The position numbers and the translations under genes are program-made. This document shows, piece after piece, positions 1 to 6,511 of a DNA stretch of 10,886 nucleotides (the stretch's first letter is position 1; every line of letters begins with the position of its first letter). The notes below the pieces were generated by a model, which saw nothing but the letters and a program-made list of their open reading frames with translations, ran no database searches and had not been told where the DNA came from. Location of the stretch: positions 1 through 10,886 of the forward strand of contig CAILMA010000262.1 in NCBI GenBank assembly GCA_903835145.1, in the 5' to 3' direction. This DNA is from an uncultured Bacteroidota bacterium. Its GTDB lineage: Bacteria; Bacteroidota; Bacteroidia; Chitinophagales; Chitinophagaceae.

Positions 1-78
1 AAATCTCTCCGTATCCTTGCTCCATGAACAAAAACGACCTACAAAATATGTATAATACAAAAAACCGATATTAAGCGG

Positions 79-108
79 GCATTGTCTATATGTAACACAA
101 GACAATGC
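79..108. other. Hairpin, 9-bp perfect stem in origin-like region
   Basis: GCATTGTCT (79-87) is the exact reverse complement of AGACAATGC (100-108), with a 12-nt A/T-rich loop. It sits in non-coding DNA and is immediately followed by a second hairpin. There is no T-run after it, so it is not a rho-independent terminator. In ssDNA phages such stems often mark the strand-synthesis origin or packaging signal. That role is inferred from position only. Confidence 0.6.
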
Positions 109-123
109 GGGTAATCTTTACCC
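109..123. other. Tight hairpin, 6-bp stem and 3-nt loop, with a competing partner
   Basis: GGGTAA (109-114) pairs with TTACCC (118-123) around the loop TCT. The same left arm can instead pair at long range: TGCGGGTAAT (106-115) is the exact reverse complement of ATTACCCGCA (221-230), a 10-bp match. The two foldings exclude each other, so this stretch could switch between conformations in ssDNA or RNA. Function is unknown. Confidence 0.55.
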
Positions 124-141
124 ACATACGAAAAAAAAAAT

Positions 142-333
142 ACGGCTGAAAATCACGACTGCAGAGGGTTAGAAGCCAAAAAAACCAACAAAGTTAAAAT
201 TTTCGTCAAGTGCGAAAGATATTACCCGCAAAACCAATTATACAAATTATCTCTAAAATATCACAAATAACAGATAATCAGTACTTTTTAAATAAAAAAT
301 TACTCTCAATCATAATATAAATTATAGAACACC
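142..333. other. Non-coding AT-rich leader before first gene, part of origin region
   Basis: No open reading frame of useful length is present. It contains the distal arm ATTACCCGCA (221-230) that can pair with 106-115, and a small dyad TTTCG/CGAAA (201-205/213-217). The last 80 bases are very A/T-rich. No convincing TAnnTTTG promoter box was found here, so the promoter of the early genes is unassigned. Confidence 0.5.
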
Positions 334-468
334 ATGCGCATCAAAAACATTGATTTACAACGTACTATAGATACAATTTATGTTAAACTATGGTGGTATT
401 CTCTTTATTTAGTTATTAAATTTTATTTATTCACGTCAAAAACCTACAAAAAATGGACATCAGATTAA
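334..468 (+). CDS. Small putative membrane protein, 44 aa
   Basis: ATG at 334 opens a 44-codon frame ending in TAA at 466-468. The product begins MRIKNIDLQ and has an aromatic hydrophobic stretch at about residues 15-33 (YVKLWWYSLYLVIKFYLF) that could span or lie on a membrane, followed by a basic end. It overlaps the next gene by 16 bases, in keeping with the overlapping style of the following genes, which is the main support for its being real. No family is recognised. It could be a chance frame in AT-rich DNA. Confidence 0.42.
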   Translation: MRIKNIDLQRTIDTIYVKLWWYSLYLVIKFYLFTSKTYKKWTSD

Positions 469-812
469 ACAACGACTACAACCTGGTAAAAACTTTTGAA
501 GAAATAGCCAATCACCTCGACTTACTCCAAGTTTCCCATCACGGCAAGTATCATATGATGGAAAACAAAAAGTTTGGTATTCGAATATTTCGCAATAAAG
601 GCACAGAAATGTTGCGGTACTTCCATGAAATAAGACTTGTTGATTTTAATCACAAGCAACATATTTTTTATAACTGTGATAGAACTAATAGGTTTTACAC
701 ACTTGAAAACAATGTAAAGTGTTATTTAGACTTATTTGATAATAATCATATAATAATTATGCGCCAACTAAGAAAATTTCAAGCCTACATAAAAACATTT
801 AAAACAATTTAA
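453..812 (+). CDS. Hypothetical protein, 119 aa, early region
   Basis: The frame encodes 119 residues, rich in Asn, Lys, His and aromatics, with no signal peptide or clear membrane segment. Visible points are an N-terminal charged helix-like part (about 1-30), a central alternating part with KFGIRIFRNKG near 40-50, and an isoleucine-rich end. I do not recognise a family. It is the first sizeable gene after the origin-like region and is followed by two further small genes leading into Rep, so an early or host-takeover role is possible. That is inference from position. Confidence 0.65.
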   Translation: MDIRLNNDYNLVKTFEEIANHLDLLQVSHHGKYHMMENKKFGIRIFRNKGTEMLRYFHEIRLVDFNHKQHIFYNCDRTNRFYTLENNVKCYLDLFDNNHIIIMRQLRKFQAYIKTFKTI

Positions 813-849
813 AAAAACCAAACATTAATTTAATGATATACCACCAGTT

Positions 850-1041
850 ATGGACAACAAATACACATTCCCCGTTTCCAATAATTCGCACCTTGATGTA
901 AGGAAAATGAGTTTTGACCAACAAGTTAGGATGCTTTCGCTCGGCATTCTTCCAGCTTCCGAAATCTACCATCTTGGTCAAGTCATACAATTAAAAATCA
1001 AACTATCATATTTCAACTATGACGATGAATACGACCAATAA
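850..1041 (+). CDS. Hypothetical protein, 63 aa, upstream of Rep
   Basis: The 63-residue product begins MDNKYTFPV. Its middle (about 19-36, MSFDQQVRMLSLGILPAS) looks helical and its end is acidic (YDDEYDQ). No known motif is seen. Its last 23 bases overlap the next gene, which suggests coupled translation. An opposite-strand frame of the same length (799-990) exists but runs against every other gene and was not accepted. Confidence 0.6.
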   Translation: MDNKYTFPVSNNSHLDVRKMSFDQQVRMLSLGILPASEIYHLGQVIQLKIKLSYFNYDDEYDQ

Positions 1042-1312
1042 TCTACCCATCCGTGAACAACTTGTAAACGGGGCTTTCTTCCAAGTTAAAAATCAGTATT
1101 TGGAGCTCTTGCTTAAGTTGGAACGTAAAACAGTCGGTGTAACCGACAATATTTACGATGTTATTCGACCGCTCACAAAAGACAAGGTTACAACCTGCAC
1201 TTTGTTAGAAAACAATATCATTATAGACCTGTGGTGGACAGGTATTACTGTAACAATTCCACTTGATGAGGTAAAAATTACTGATAACCCGTATGGATAC
1301 CATTGTATATAA
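1019..1312 (+). CDS. Hypothetical protein, 97 aa, immediately upstream of Rep
   Basis: The product is 97 residues. Two in-frame ATGs lie close together (1019 and 1025) and either could be used. After a helical part (about 10-36) the sequence turns beta-like with repeated Ile/Val strands (residues 63-90, including WWTGITVTIPLDEV). The gene overlaps both neighbours, by 23 bases upstream and 20 bases into rep, so its expression is tied to Rep. A replication accessory or small DNA-binding role is possible, but no fold is recognised. Confidence 0.65.
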   Translation: MTMNTTNNLPIREQLVNGAFFQVKNQYLELLLKLERKTVGVTDNIYDVIRPLTKDKVTTCTLLENNIIIDLWWTGITVTIPLDEVKITDNPYGYHCI

Positions 1313-3110
1313 AATACACAACATTGATAGGTATAGGGAACTTTACGACGTAATAACAGACATTGAAAAACAGGGCAAAGGAATAGTGAAAATACCCAAA
1401 AGCGAGCAACAGTCGCTTAACTACGATGACGCATGGATTAACCTAAAATTGGGTACAATTTTCTACTTTAACTACGCTGTAAAAGCTGATTTACCAAGTA
1501 GTGCCATGGGTATTACGATAACCCATGTAAGGGCTGAAAACCTTGCAAAATTTGAGTTCTCTATACCTAAATTTCTGTTTGCCAATAATGTCTGTGAAGT
1601 CATTCCCTCGCCTATCTCGAAATACTATACCGTTAACAGGTCCAGTATGATTGAACTATGTGCGGATTTTTGGTATAGAATAATTAACTCACTTATTTAT
1701 AAAATCGTCCTTGAGCTCACGCAGGGCACACAAACCAACCTCAAAAAAACTGACATACAAATATCACGGGTTGACATCTGCTATAACCAAATGTTCCCCA
1801 ACAAAGAAAATGCGCTGTATTACCTTGATGCTCAAAAAAAAATACGCCTGAAAAAAAGCAGTGAAAAAATGTACCATAGCTACGAAACAGCAATGGACTT
1901 CCGCAATCCTCGGTACTATTTTAAGATTTATCACAAAGGCACAGAGTTTCAGGCGACTGGATGCCAGCAAATCAACAAAGCAGTTGAGACGTTCTTTGAT
2001 CAGAATTCCTCCAAAGATGCCCGGTTACCCTACTTTTTGGAACTGTCGCATAAACGACTCAACCAACTTCAAGATTACGGAGACAATATATTGCGTTATG
2101 AATTAGAATGCCGTACCGCTCTTATGTCCTACCTGTTTAACAGGAACCTTAAAAAGGCTGGTCTAATCAGTACCAGAAATAACAGGCGTTACCATTCTTA
2201 CAACCTCTTGTGCAAATTGATGGAATATACCTGCGAACCTCAAAACTTGCTTATGTTGGAGCGTGTAGAGTGCAGGTATTACAATGCTTACGGGGTTTGG
2301 ACAAAACATCGACCTAAAGAATTTGTTTTTGTAGACTATTATTTACCTTCTGGTATGCTCACCGATGATGAGAGCGACAAAACCGATAAATACGAAATGC
2401 GCAAAGTTCTGGATATGGACCTCCATAAAAAACTTGGCAACATACTACAGCACATGCGCATTCTCAGTAATCTGTACGACATCAAGACAATACAGGAACT
2501 AAAGAAGCGTAACCGCTTTATTGTGAAAGAACAAAGTAAAAAGCATCAGTTTTTTTTGGATACAGATACATTACAGATAGACAAAGTAACTAATGATTGG
2601 AGCAACGTACAAGATACTATCCTTTGGGTTCAATCCGAAAAAAACCAATGTTTCAGTAAAGAATTGCTCCATTTGCTCATCAAAAAGTTTCTAAACATGT
2701 TCGACCAGTTCCAGCTTTTAGAGTTCCCTGAAGATAGTCTTATGCAAATGAAGGAAAAAGTAAAAATCATGAACGGGGGTCGCTTTGACGATATAAAAGA
2801 CAATAAAAAAAAGAAGGAAAAAACACGCACTTCAACACTCGCAAAAATTATTGAAATAAAGGGAAAAAATAGCTGGGACGATTTAAAAAAACTCGGCATT
2901 TACAGTCGCAAAACCATTTACAATTGGCAAATGCTTCTCAAAGAATATGAGCAAACCGAAAACCAAGTAAACTACGGCGAAGGTGAATTTATAACCTACA
3001 TCAAAGAGCAAAACAAAAAATTTTACCGTAGACATTACCACCTGATGGAGACGGAACAAAGCCCGTTGGGTGTATTTCTCACCAAACAACCATTCTTACA
3101 TGAAGTATAA
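1293..3110 (+). CDS. Rolling-circle replication initiation protein, gene II/X-like
   Basis: This 605-residue protein is expected to nick the double-stranded form at the plus-strand origin, stay bound to the 5' end, and drive rolling-circle synthesis of the circular ssDNA. Motifs match the phage/plasmid replication protein family (Phage_CRI/gene II type) in order: FSIPKFLFANNV (89-100) resembles the conserved S-P-x-K-F-x-x-G-x-N block; ISRVDICYN (157-165) the R-x-D block; YYFKIYHKGTEF (208-219) the Y-x-K-G block, where the nicking tyrosine probably lies; and ILRYELECR (266-274) the R-x-E-x-E/R block. The protein is longer than many family members (often about 350-450 residues). The extra C-terminal part has a lysine-rich linker (503-512) and a possible helix-turn-helix (526-550). 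Start ATG 1293 overlaps the previous gene by 20 bases. The family call is from motifs; the exact catalytic residue is not established. Confidence 0.85.
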   Translation: MDTIVYKIHNIDRYRELYDVITDIEKQGKGIVKIPKSEQQSLNYDDAWINLKLGTIFYFNYAVKADLPSSAMGITITHVRAENLAKFEFSIPKFLFANNVCEVIPSPISKYYTVNRSSMIELCADFWYRIINSLIYKIVLELTQGTQTNLKKTDIQISRVDICYNQMFPNKENALYYLDAQKKIRLKKSSEKMYHSYETAMDFRNPRYYFKIYHKGTEFQATGCQQINKAVETFFDQNSSKDARLPYFLELSHKRLNQLQDYGDNILRYELECRTALMSYLFNRNLKKAGLISTRNNRRYHSYNLLCKLMEYTCEPQNLLMLERVECRYYNAYGVWTKHRPKEFVFVDYYLPSGMLTDDESDKTDKYEMRKVLDMDLHKKLGNILQHMRILSNLYDIKTIQELKKRNRFIVKEQSKKHQFFLDTDTLQIDKVTNDWSNVQDTILWVQSEKNQCFSKELLHLLIKKFLNMFDQFQLLEFPEDSLMQMKEKVKIMNGGRFDDIKDNKKKKEKTRTSTLAKIIEIKGKNSWDDLKKLGIYSRKTIYNWQMLLKEYEQTENQVNYGEGEFITYIKEQNKKFYRRHYHLMETEQSPLGVFLTKQPFLHEV

Positions 3111-3306
3111 TGCAACTAAACGCGTGACATGCGGTCTCTGCGGTCGCAAACGCTACTTAAAATTTATCCATGTTTCCGGCTACTTCCGTATAGGTGCAAG
3201 CTTCCAACACACTTACCGTTGTGTCAAATGTACCTTCAGGTCTAAGGACAATTTGAAAATCCAAATTGACAATTTACCGAACCGAATACAAATTCCCTTC
3301 TATTAG
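3100..3306 (+). CDS. Small zinc-ribbon protein, 68 aa
   Basis: Two CxxC pairs, CGLC and CVKC, are spaced 26 residues apart, as in a treble-clef or zinc-ribbon fold. The rest is basic, which suits nucleic-acid binding. I chose ATG 3100, which overlaps the end of rep by 11 bases; an in-frame ATG at 3070 would add ten residues (78 in all) and a longer overlap. Its position directly after Rep suggests a role in replication, gene regulation or ssDNA handling. The specific function is not known. The start of a promoter box (3304) overlaps its stop codon. Confidence 0.7.
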   Translation: MKYNATKRVTCGLCGRKRYLKFIHVSGYFRIGASFQHTYRCVKCTFRSKDNLKIQIDNLPNRIQIPFY

Positions 3307-3311
3307 CTTTG
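3304..3311 (+). promoter_or_regulatory. Bacteroidota-type -7 promoter box for the virion genes
   Basis: TAGCTTTG matches the Bacteroidota primary-sigma -7 consensus TAnnTTTG exactly and continues as TTTGCA, as does the box at 8657. No good TTG element is seen at the usual -33 position, so the call rests on the -7 box and on location, at the end of the replication module and ahead of the capsid genes. Transcription would begin near 3318, leaving a leader of about 140 nt before the gene at 3459. Confidence 0.5.
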
Positions 3312-3458
3312 CACTACAAAGTACTACACAAAGGAAATAACTTGCCTAATAAAAGTACTTCGGGTGCACAAGTCCCGCCACATTCTTTGACATATTGTAA
3401 CGCATTTAGCAAATGAACATGGATAGAAAGCCATTTTAAATATTTTTAAAAACCGCAA

Positions 3459-3569
3459 ATGAAAAGGTTTTTCAAAAAGTACGGAATGGGATTTATTGCA
3501 GGTTTGATAGCCGGTTACTTTGCTCGTCCAATGATTGACGAACATGTGCACGGCGGTCACATCGAATAA
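3459..3569 (+). CDS. Very small membrane protein, 36 aa
   Basis: ATG 3459 opens a 36-codon frame ending in TAA at 3567-3569. After a basic start (MKRFFKKYG) comes a Gly/Ala/Ile helix at about residues 9-25 (GMGFIAGLIAGYFARPM), then a polar His-rich end (EHVHGGHIE). It is probably a single-span protein of the cytoplasmic or virion membrane, with the basic end inside. It lies 24 bases before the candidate capsid gene and is the first gene after the promoter at 3304, so a minor structural or membrane-forming role is plausible. Confidence 0.65.
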   Translation: MKRFFKKYGMGFIAGLIAGYFARPMIDEHVHGGHIE

Positions 3570-3593
3570 CCCATTTAAAAAAAACGTTCGACC

Positions 3594-4628
3594 ATGACTT
3601 TACAAGGTAACGTAAATGACAAAGAAACGTACAGCTCTATATGTATGGGCGGTATTGGTTTCACTTTCCGTCTCGTAAACCCAACCTCTACGGGTACGAT
3701 GACCACACTCCCCAATCTTAGGGGTATCACTGTCGAGGGCATTCTCCGGCGTAACGGACATGACCACCAGATTTTCAAAAACAACCTCCAGGATCTATTG
3801 GTGGAAAGTGCTTTTTTTAAAGGCACCCTTTCATCAGTCCTTAACGGTACCTACATGATTCAGCGCGGTAACGGTACCGCAATCCTGACAGGTAAGATTG
3901 ATTTTCACGGTGTTATCGACCTCAACGGCGGTGATGAATTCCTGATGACGGTGACCATGCAGAACGTTTACACGGCTGCAAACTTCACAGTTAACAGTTG
4001 CCAGTTGGACGTTAACCCTATCGAACAAGAAGGGCACGAAGTAATGATTCCGATGATTTGGGTCGATACCATCACGGCCGGTAAGAGCAATTACAATCCG
4101 CCACTCGGCGATGATGTATATTCAGCTCTTTTTATCAACTACGATCAAGGCCTCGGTACCTATGGCGATTTTACAGACGCAAATACAGTTGTTCAGGCTT
4201 TGACAGTAAGAACTGATGACGTAAGTCAGACGCTTACACCTGACCGTATGTATTCTCGTATGGTAAACTGTTTTGAGACAAAGACAGAAGCTCAACTCCG
4301 TGGGCAATGTTACCACATCGGTCATTACAAGCCCAACGGCTTGCCCGGTCATCACCATCATGAATTAATGCACGCTGTAAAGCTTGACTTTACTTTAAAT
4401 GCTACATTGGTTACATCTGGTAACAACATACTCGTTGTGCGTAGGTACAAACATGACAGCCACACCCACATGAAAGCGCACACCAAAGCAGGCAACAAAC
4501 AGCACAAACACAACCAGAAAATGCACAAACACCACGGTGAAATGCACATGGGTAAAGCCCATATTGCAGCGCACAATTTCGGTGCAAACCGTGCTGGTGC
4601 TGCAAGCTCTCGCGGGTTGAGGAGCTAA
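3594..4628 (+). CDS. Candidate major capsid protein (double jelly-roll type)
   Basis: The 344-residue product is rich in beta-strand patterns and loops of Gly/Asn/Thr, with no membrane segment. A Gly-Gly-Asp turn followed by alternating hydrophobics (113-124, GDEFLMTVTMQN) and a Pro-rich link near 141-155 would suit two consecutive jelly rolls. Length and place, the largest gene at the head of the virion module and surrounded by small membrane proteins, match the FLiP/PM2-like major capsid protein. The C-terminus is unusual: from about residue 284 a hydrophilic tail of some 60 residues carries twelve His, after an earlier GHHHHELMH at 252-260. This may bind metal or nucleic acid or face the membrane. 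The capsid call is inference from size, position and strand pattern; a single-domain minor protein is the alternative. Confidence 0.62.
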   Translation: MTLQGNVNDKETYSSICMGGIGFTFRLVNPTSTGTMTTLPNLRGITVEGILRRNGHDHQIFKNNLQDLLVESAFFKGTLSSVLNGTYMIQRGNGTAILTGKIDFHGVIDLNGGDEFLMTVTMQNVYTAANFTVNSCQLDVNPIEQEGHEVMIPMIWVDTITAGKSNYNPPLGDDVYSALFINYDQGLGTYGDFTDANTVVQALTVRTDDVSQTLTPDRMYSRMVNCFETKTEAQLRGQCYHIGHYKPNGLPGHHHHELMHAVKLDFTLNATLVTSGNNILVVRRYKHDSHTHMKAHTKAGNKQHKHNQKMHKHHGEMHMGKAHIAAHNFGANRAGAASSRGLRS

Positions 4629-4665
4629 CAGAAACCTTTTTTAATCACGCTCTAAAATTTAAGAT

Positions 4666-5097
4666 ATGAGCTTTTTCGGAAAGATTTTTGGTGGTAAAAG
4701 GCAGATGCAGCTTGATGAGTTCAAGTATCACGAGCGCATGATGATGAAAGAACACAGGCAAGACGACCGCATGGAAGCCAAAGAACACGGACAAGATGAC
4801 CGTGTACTAAAAAACCAAGCTAACAATGAGAGCAAGATGGTAGCTTACATGAACCATATGGATCCATCCAACGGAGCAACTTCAATACTGAAAGCTTCCG
4901 GTGGGGTTATTGGTTCAGCTGGTCAGCTTGTCGGCTCTCTCTATGGTGGCGGTGCTGCTGGCGGTTTGCTTGGTGGTCTCGCTGCCGGGGGTCAACCCGG
5001 TCAGAACCCTCATGCTGGTCAACAGAAAATGTTGATGTATGGCGGTCTGGCTGCTGGTGCCCTTGTTCTCGTCATGCTTATGATGAAAAAGAAGTAG
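4666..5097 (+). CDS. Virion-type membrane protein with 11-residue repeat and glycine zipper
   Basis: The 143-residue product has three parts. Residues 1-60 form a charged, Met-rich helix with the octet KEHxQDDR at 28-35 and again at 39-46, exactly 11 residues apart, as in hendecad coiled coils. Residues 79-110 are a Gly/Ala stretch of glycine-zipper type. Residues 122-140 are a hydrophobic helix ending in KKK. It is most simply a tail-anchored protein of the internal lipid membrane whose long helix projects toward capsid or genome. It follows the capsid gene by 37 bases. No family name is assigned. Confidence 0.7.
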   Translation: MSFFGKIFGGKRQMQLDEFKYHERMMMKEHRQDDRMEAKEHGQDDRVLKNQANNESKMVAYMNHMDPSNGATSILKASGGVIGSAGQLVGSLYGGGAAGGLLGGLAAGGQPGQNPHAGQQKMLMYGGLAAGALVLVMLMMKKK

Positions 5098-5122
5098 TCA
5101 CCAAAAATTAAATTAGTTAATT

Positions 5123-5416
5123 ATGGACTTAGGTATTACAGGTACGAATTTTTTCGATACCGAACAAGATGCCCCAAGTTTCAGTTCACCCGGTCCCGGT
5201 TCGATTTTGGATGAGGTCGTAATTACACCCGACCCACCCCAAAAACAGGGATTTTTGGCAGGCCTTACCAATATACTTGGCGGGCTTGCCAAAAACGGTG
5301 GACCGAAAGTCCAAATGCAACAAGACGTTGTATTTGATTATCAAAAGAACCTCCCGACAATTTTACTCGTTGTAGGCTCAATTCTTCTTATCCTTTTTGT
5401 TAGCAAAAAAAAATAG
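5123..5416 (+). CDS. C-terminally anchored membrane protein, 97 aa
   Basis: The N-terminal 75 residues are polar, with Pro/Gly-rich stretches. A single strong transmembrane helix at about 77-94 ends in SKKK. The segment LDEVVITPDPP (29-39) resembles the TonB-box motif of Bacteroidota outer-membrane receptors (consensus near LDEVVVTG), which is unusual for a small virion protein and may be chance. It ends six bases before the next gene and shares the helix-plus-KKK ending with the preceding product, suggesting that both sit in the virion membrane with the same topology. Confidence 0.68.
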   Translation: MDLGITGTNFFDTEQDAPSFSSPGPGSILDEVVITPDPPQKQGFLAGLTNILGGLAKNGGPKVQMQQDVVFDYQKNLPTILLVVGSILLILFVSKKK

Positions 5417-5422
5417 TATAAC

Positions 5423-5755
5423 ATGCGCGCTACAGATGCGATAATAAAGCTTTATGATAGCTTTATTGAAACCGATTCGGAAAGCCTCCGAAAAATACAA
5501 GCCGATGCAAATGCATGGTGGGACCGCAACAAACAAGCGGAAGGCGTTTTGGGAAATGCCGTAAGAAAAAACGATGAAAACTGGATCGTCAAATTATCTA
5601 TAGGAGCGCTGTTTGTTATACTTAAAAAGACGATAGCGAAATGGATGGTGTCAGATTCCAAGTCCGATGAAGCGGATTTGGACGATGATACAGAAGATGC
5701 GGAACACGAGGAATTTTTGCGGTGGAAGGCTAAAAATTCCAAAACCAAATGGTAA
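5423..5755 (+). CDS. Hypothetical virion-module protein, acidic, possible membrane helix
   Basis: The product has 110 residues. The N-terminal half is helical and charged (YDSFIETDSESLRKI near 11-25). A moderately hydrophobic helix at about 54-76 carries internal lysines and may lie along, more than across, the membrane. Residues 78-98 are strongly acidic (DSKSDEADLDDDTEDAEHEE). The acidic tail could pair with the very basic protein encoded six bases downstream; that is inference. An opposite-strand frame of similar length was treated as a shadow. No family is recognised. Confidence 0.65.
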   Translation: MRATDAIIKLYDSFIETDSESLRKIQADANAWWDRNKQAEGVLGNAVRKNDENWIVKLSIGALFVILKKTIAKWMVSDSKSDEADLDDDTEDAEHEEFLRWKAKNSKTKW

Positions 5756-5761
5756 ACAACC

Positions 5762-6022
5762 ATGAGAAAAAAGTATCTTAGAAGGTACCGAAAAATGAGG
5801 CGTTATGTTAAAATAAAGCGTGCTCGTTTTCGCAGAAGGCGTATAGGGCGTCGCTCTGTTCGTAGGGCGTACCGTTCACTCTCTCGCCCTATGCGTAAGC
5901 AATCAAGGCGCAGAAGGGGTAAAAAAGCGTTTAAAATCTTCGGGTTGGGCATTATGCCCATACTCGGAATTTTAGCGGCTGTATGGTACTTCTTCATTCA
6001 CAAAAAACAGACTGCCGAATAA
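5762..6022 (+). CDS. Arg-rich, protamine-like protein with C-terminal membrane anchor
   Basis: The first 58 of 86 residues hold 23 Arg and 9 Lys and no acidic residue; the only acid in the protein is the last residue. A hydrophobic helix follows at about 60-79 (GLGIMPILGILAAVWYFFIH). Such a chain would bind nucleic acid strongly while fixed in the lipid bilayer, so it may hold or condense the ssDNA genome against the inside of the virion membrane. This is inference from composition; protamine-like and viral core proteins are the precedent. It starts six bases after the previous stop. Confidence 0.72.
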   Translation: MRKKYLRRYRKMRRYVKIKRARFRRRRIGRRSVRRAYRSLSRPMRKQSRRRRGKKAFKIFGLGIMPILGILAAVWYFFIHKKQTAE

Positions 6023-6053
6023 GGCAGCATAACCCCGAAAGGATACGGGTTAT
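6012..6053 (+). promoter_or_regulatory. Two adjacent hairpins between virion genes
   Basis: CTGCC (6012-6016) pairs with GGCAG (6023-6027), enclosing the stop codon of the preceding gene. ATAACCC (6029-6035) pairs with GGGTTAT (6047-6053) around an 11-nt loop. No T-run follows, so they are unlikely to terminate transcription. They may protect or define an mRNA end ahead of the gene at 6080, or be structured packaging elements. Both stems are visible directly; their function is inferred. Confidence 0.45.
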
Positions 6054-6079
6054 ATTGAAAACTTTTAAACACAATAAAA

Positions 6080-6490
6080 ATGAGTGTTTTTTCAAAATTT
6101 GGAGCGTGCTTGCTCTCACTTATTGCACATGTTGCCGACGGTTCTGCAGTCTCTCATTCAGGTGGCACGCCATCTGTTGCACCAGTTGGAACGGCCGATA
6201 CAGCGGGTACCGGGTTTAATCCGGCATTACCTTTTAATGCATCAGGTCTCATTGGTAATTCAGCTGTTCAGACTGTTATTTCAGATATCGAAAAAGCTAT
6301 CGAAGAAAAAATTGCAGGTTCTGCAACAGACTTTGAGGCAGCGAAAGAAAAGCTCACCGAAGACGTAACGTCCGAAGTATTGGCTGCTCTTGATAACAAA
6401 ATAGCCGATCTGGTAAATAACGCTGTGGCAAAGTTGACCAGTTCCAGCTCCACCAGTGGCACCACAACAACAACGTCATCTATCCACTGA
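6080..6490 (+). CDS. Hypothetical virion-module protein with helical core and Ser/Thr tail
   Basis: The 136-residue product has a hydrophobic start (residues 8-18, GACLLSLIAHV) that might be a weak signal or membrane-attachment segment, and a Gly/Pro/Thr linker (27-55). A long Ala/Glu/Lys-rich helix follows (60-120, coiled-coil-like), then a low-complexity tail of Ser and Thr (119-134). It is bounded by hairpins upstream and a terminator directly downstream, so it may be made in greater amount than the genes after it. A fibre, spike or scaffold part is possible; no family is recognised. Confidence 0.65.
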   Translation: MSVFSKFGACLLSLIAHVADGSAVSHSGGTPSVAPVGTADTAGTGFNPALPFNASGLIGNSAVQTVISDIEKAIEEKIAGSATDFEAAKEKLTEDVTSEVLAALDNKIADLVNNAVAKLTSSSSTSGTTTTTSSIH

Positions 6491-6511
6491 TAGAATGTCA
6501 ATTTATTAACT

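Larger units (their letters stand above)
1..141. repeat. Left copy of 141-nt terminal direct repeat (circle overlap)
   Basis: Bases 1-141 are identical to bases 10746-10886, both ending in a run of ten A and one T. The simplest reading is that a circular genome of 10,745 nt was written out linearly with an overlap. A length of exactly 141 equals the largest default k-mer of the MEGAHIT assembler, which is the usual signature of a circular contig and not of a biological terminal redundancy. That last point is inference from known assembler behaviour. Confidence 0.9.

Noticed and set aside
36..62. Resemblance to a dif-like XerCD site
   Set aside because: Only a short inverted A/T-rich core (TATGTATAATA) is similar. 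The outer arms do not match a known dif, and there is no other sign of integration.
2807..2813. A AAA AAG heptamer in slippery phase within rep (dnaX-like)
   Set aside because: The -1 frame ends after about a dozen codons, no strong stem follows and no purine stimulator is at the right distance. A-runs are common in this AT-rich gene.
3413..3439. An 8-codon frame in the leader before the virion genes
   Set aside because: It is too short to support and shows no attenuator structure or regulatory codon pattern around it.
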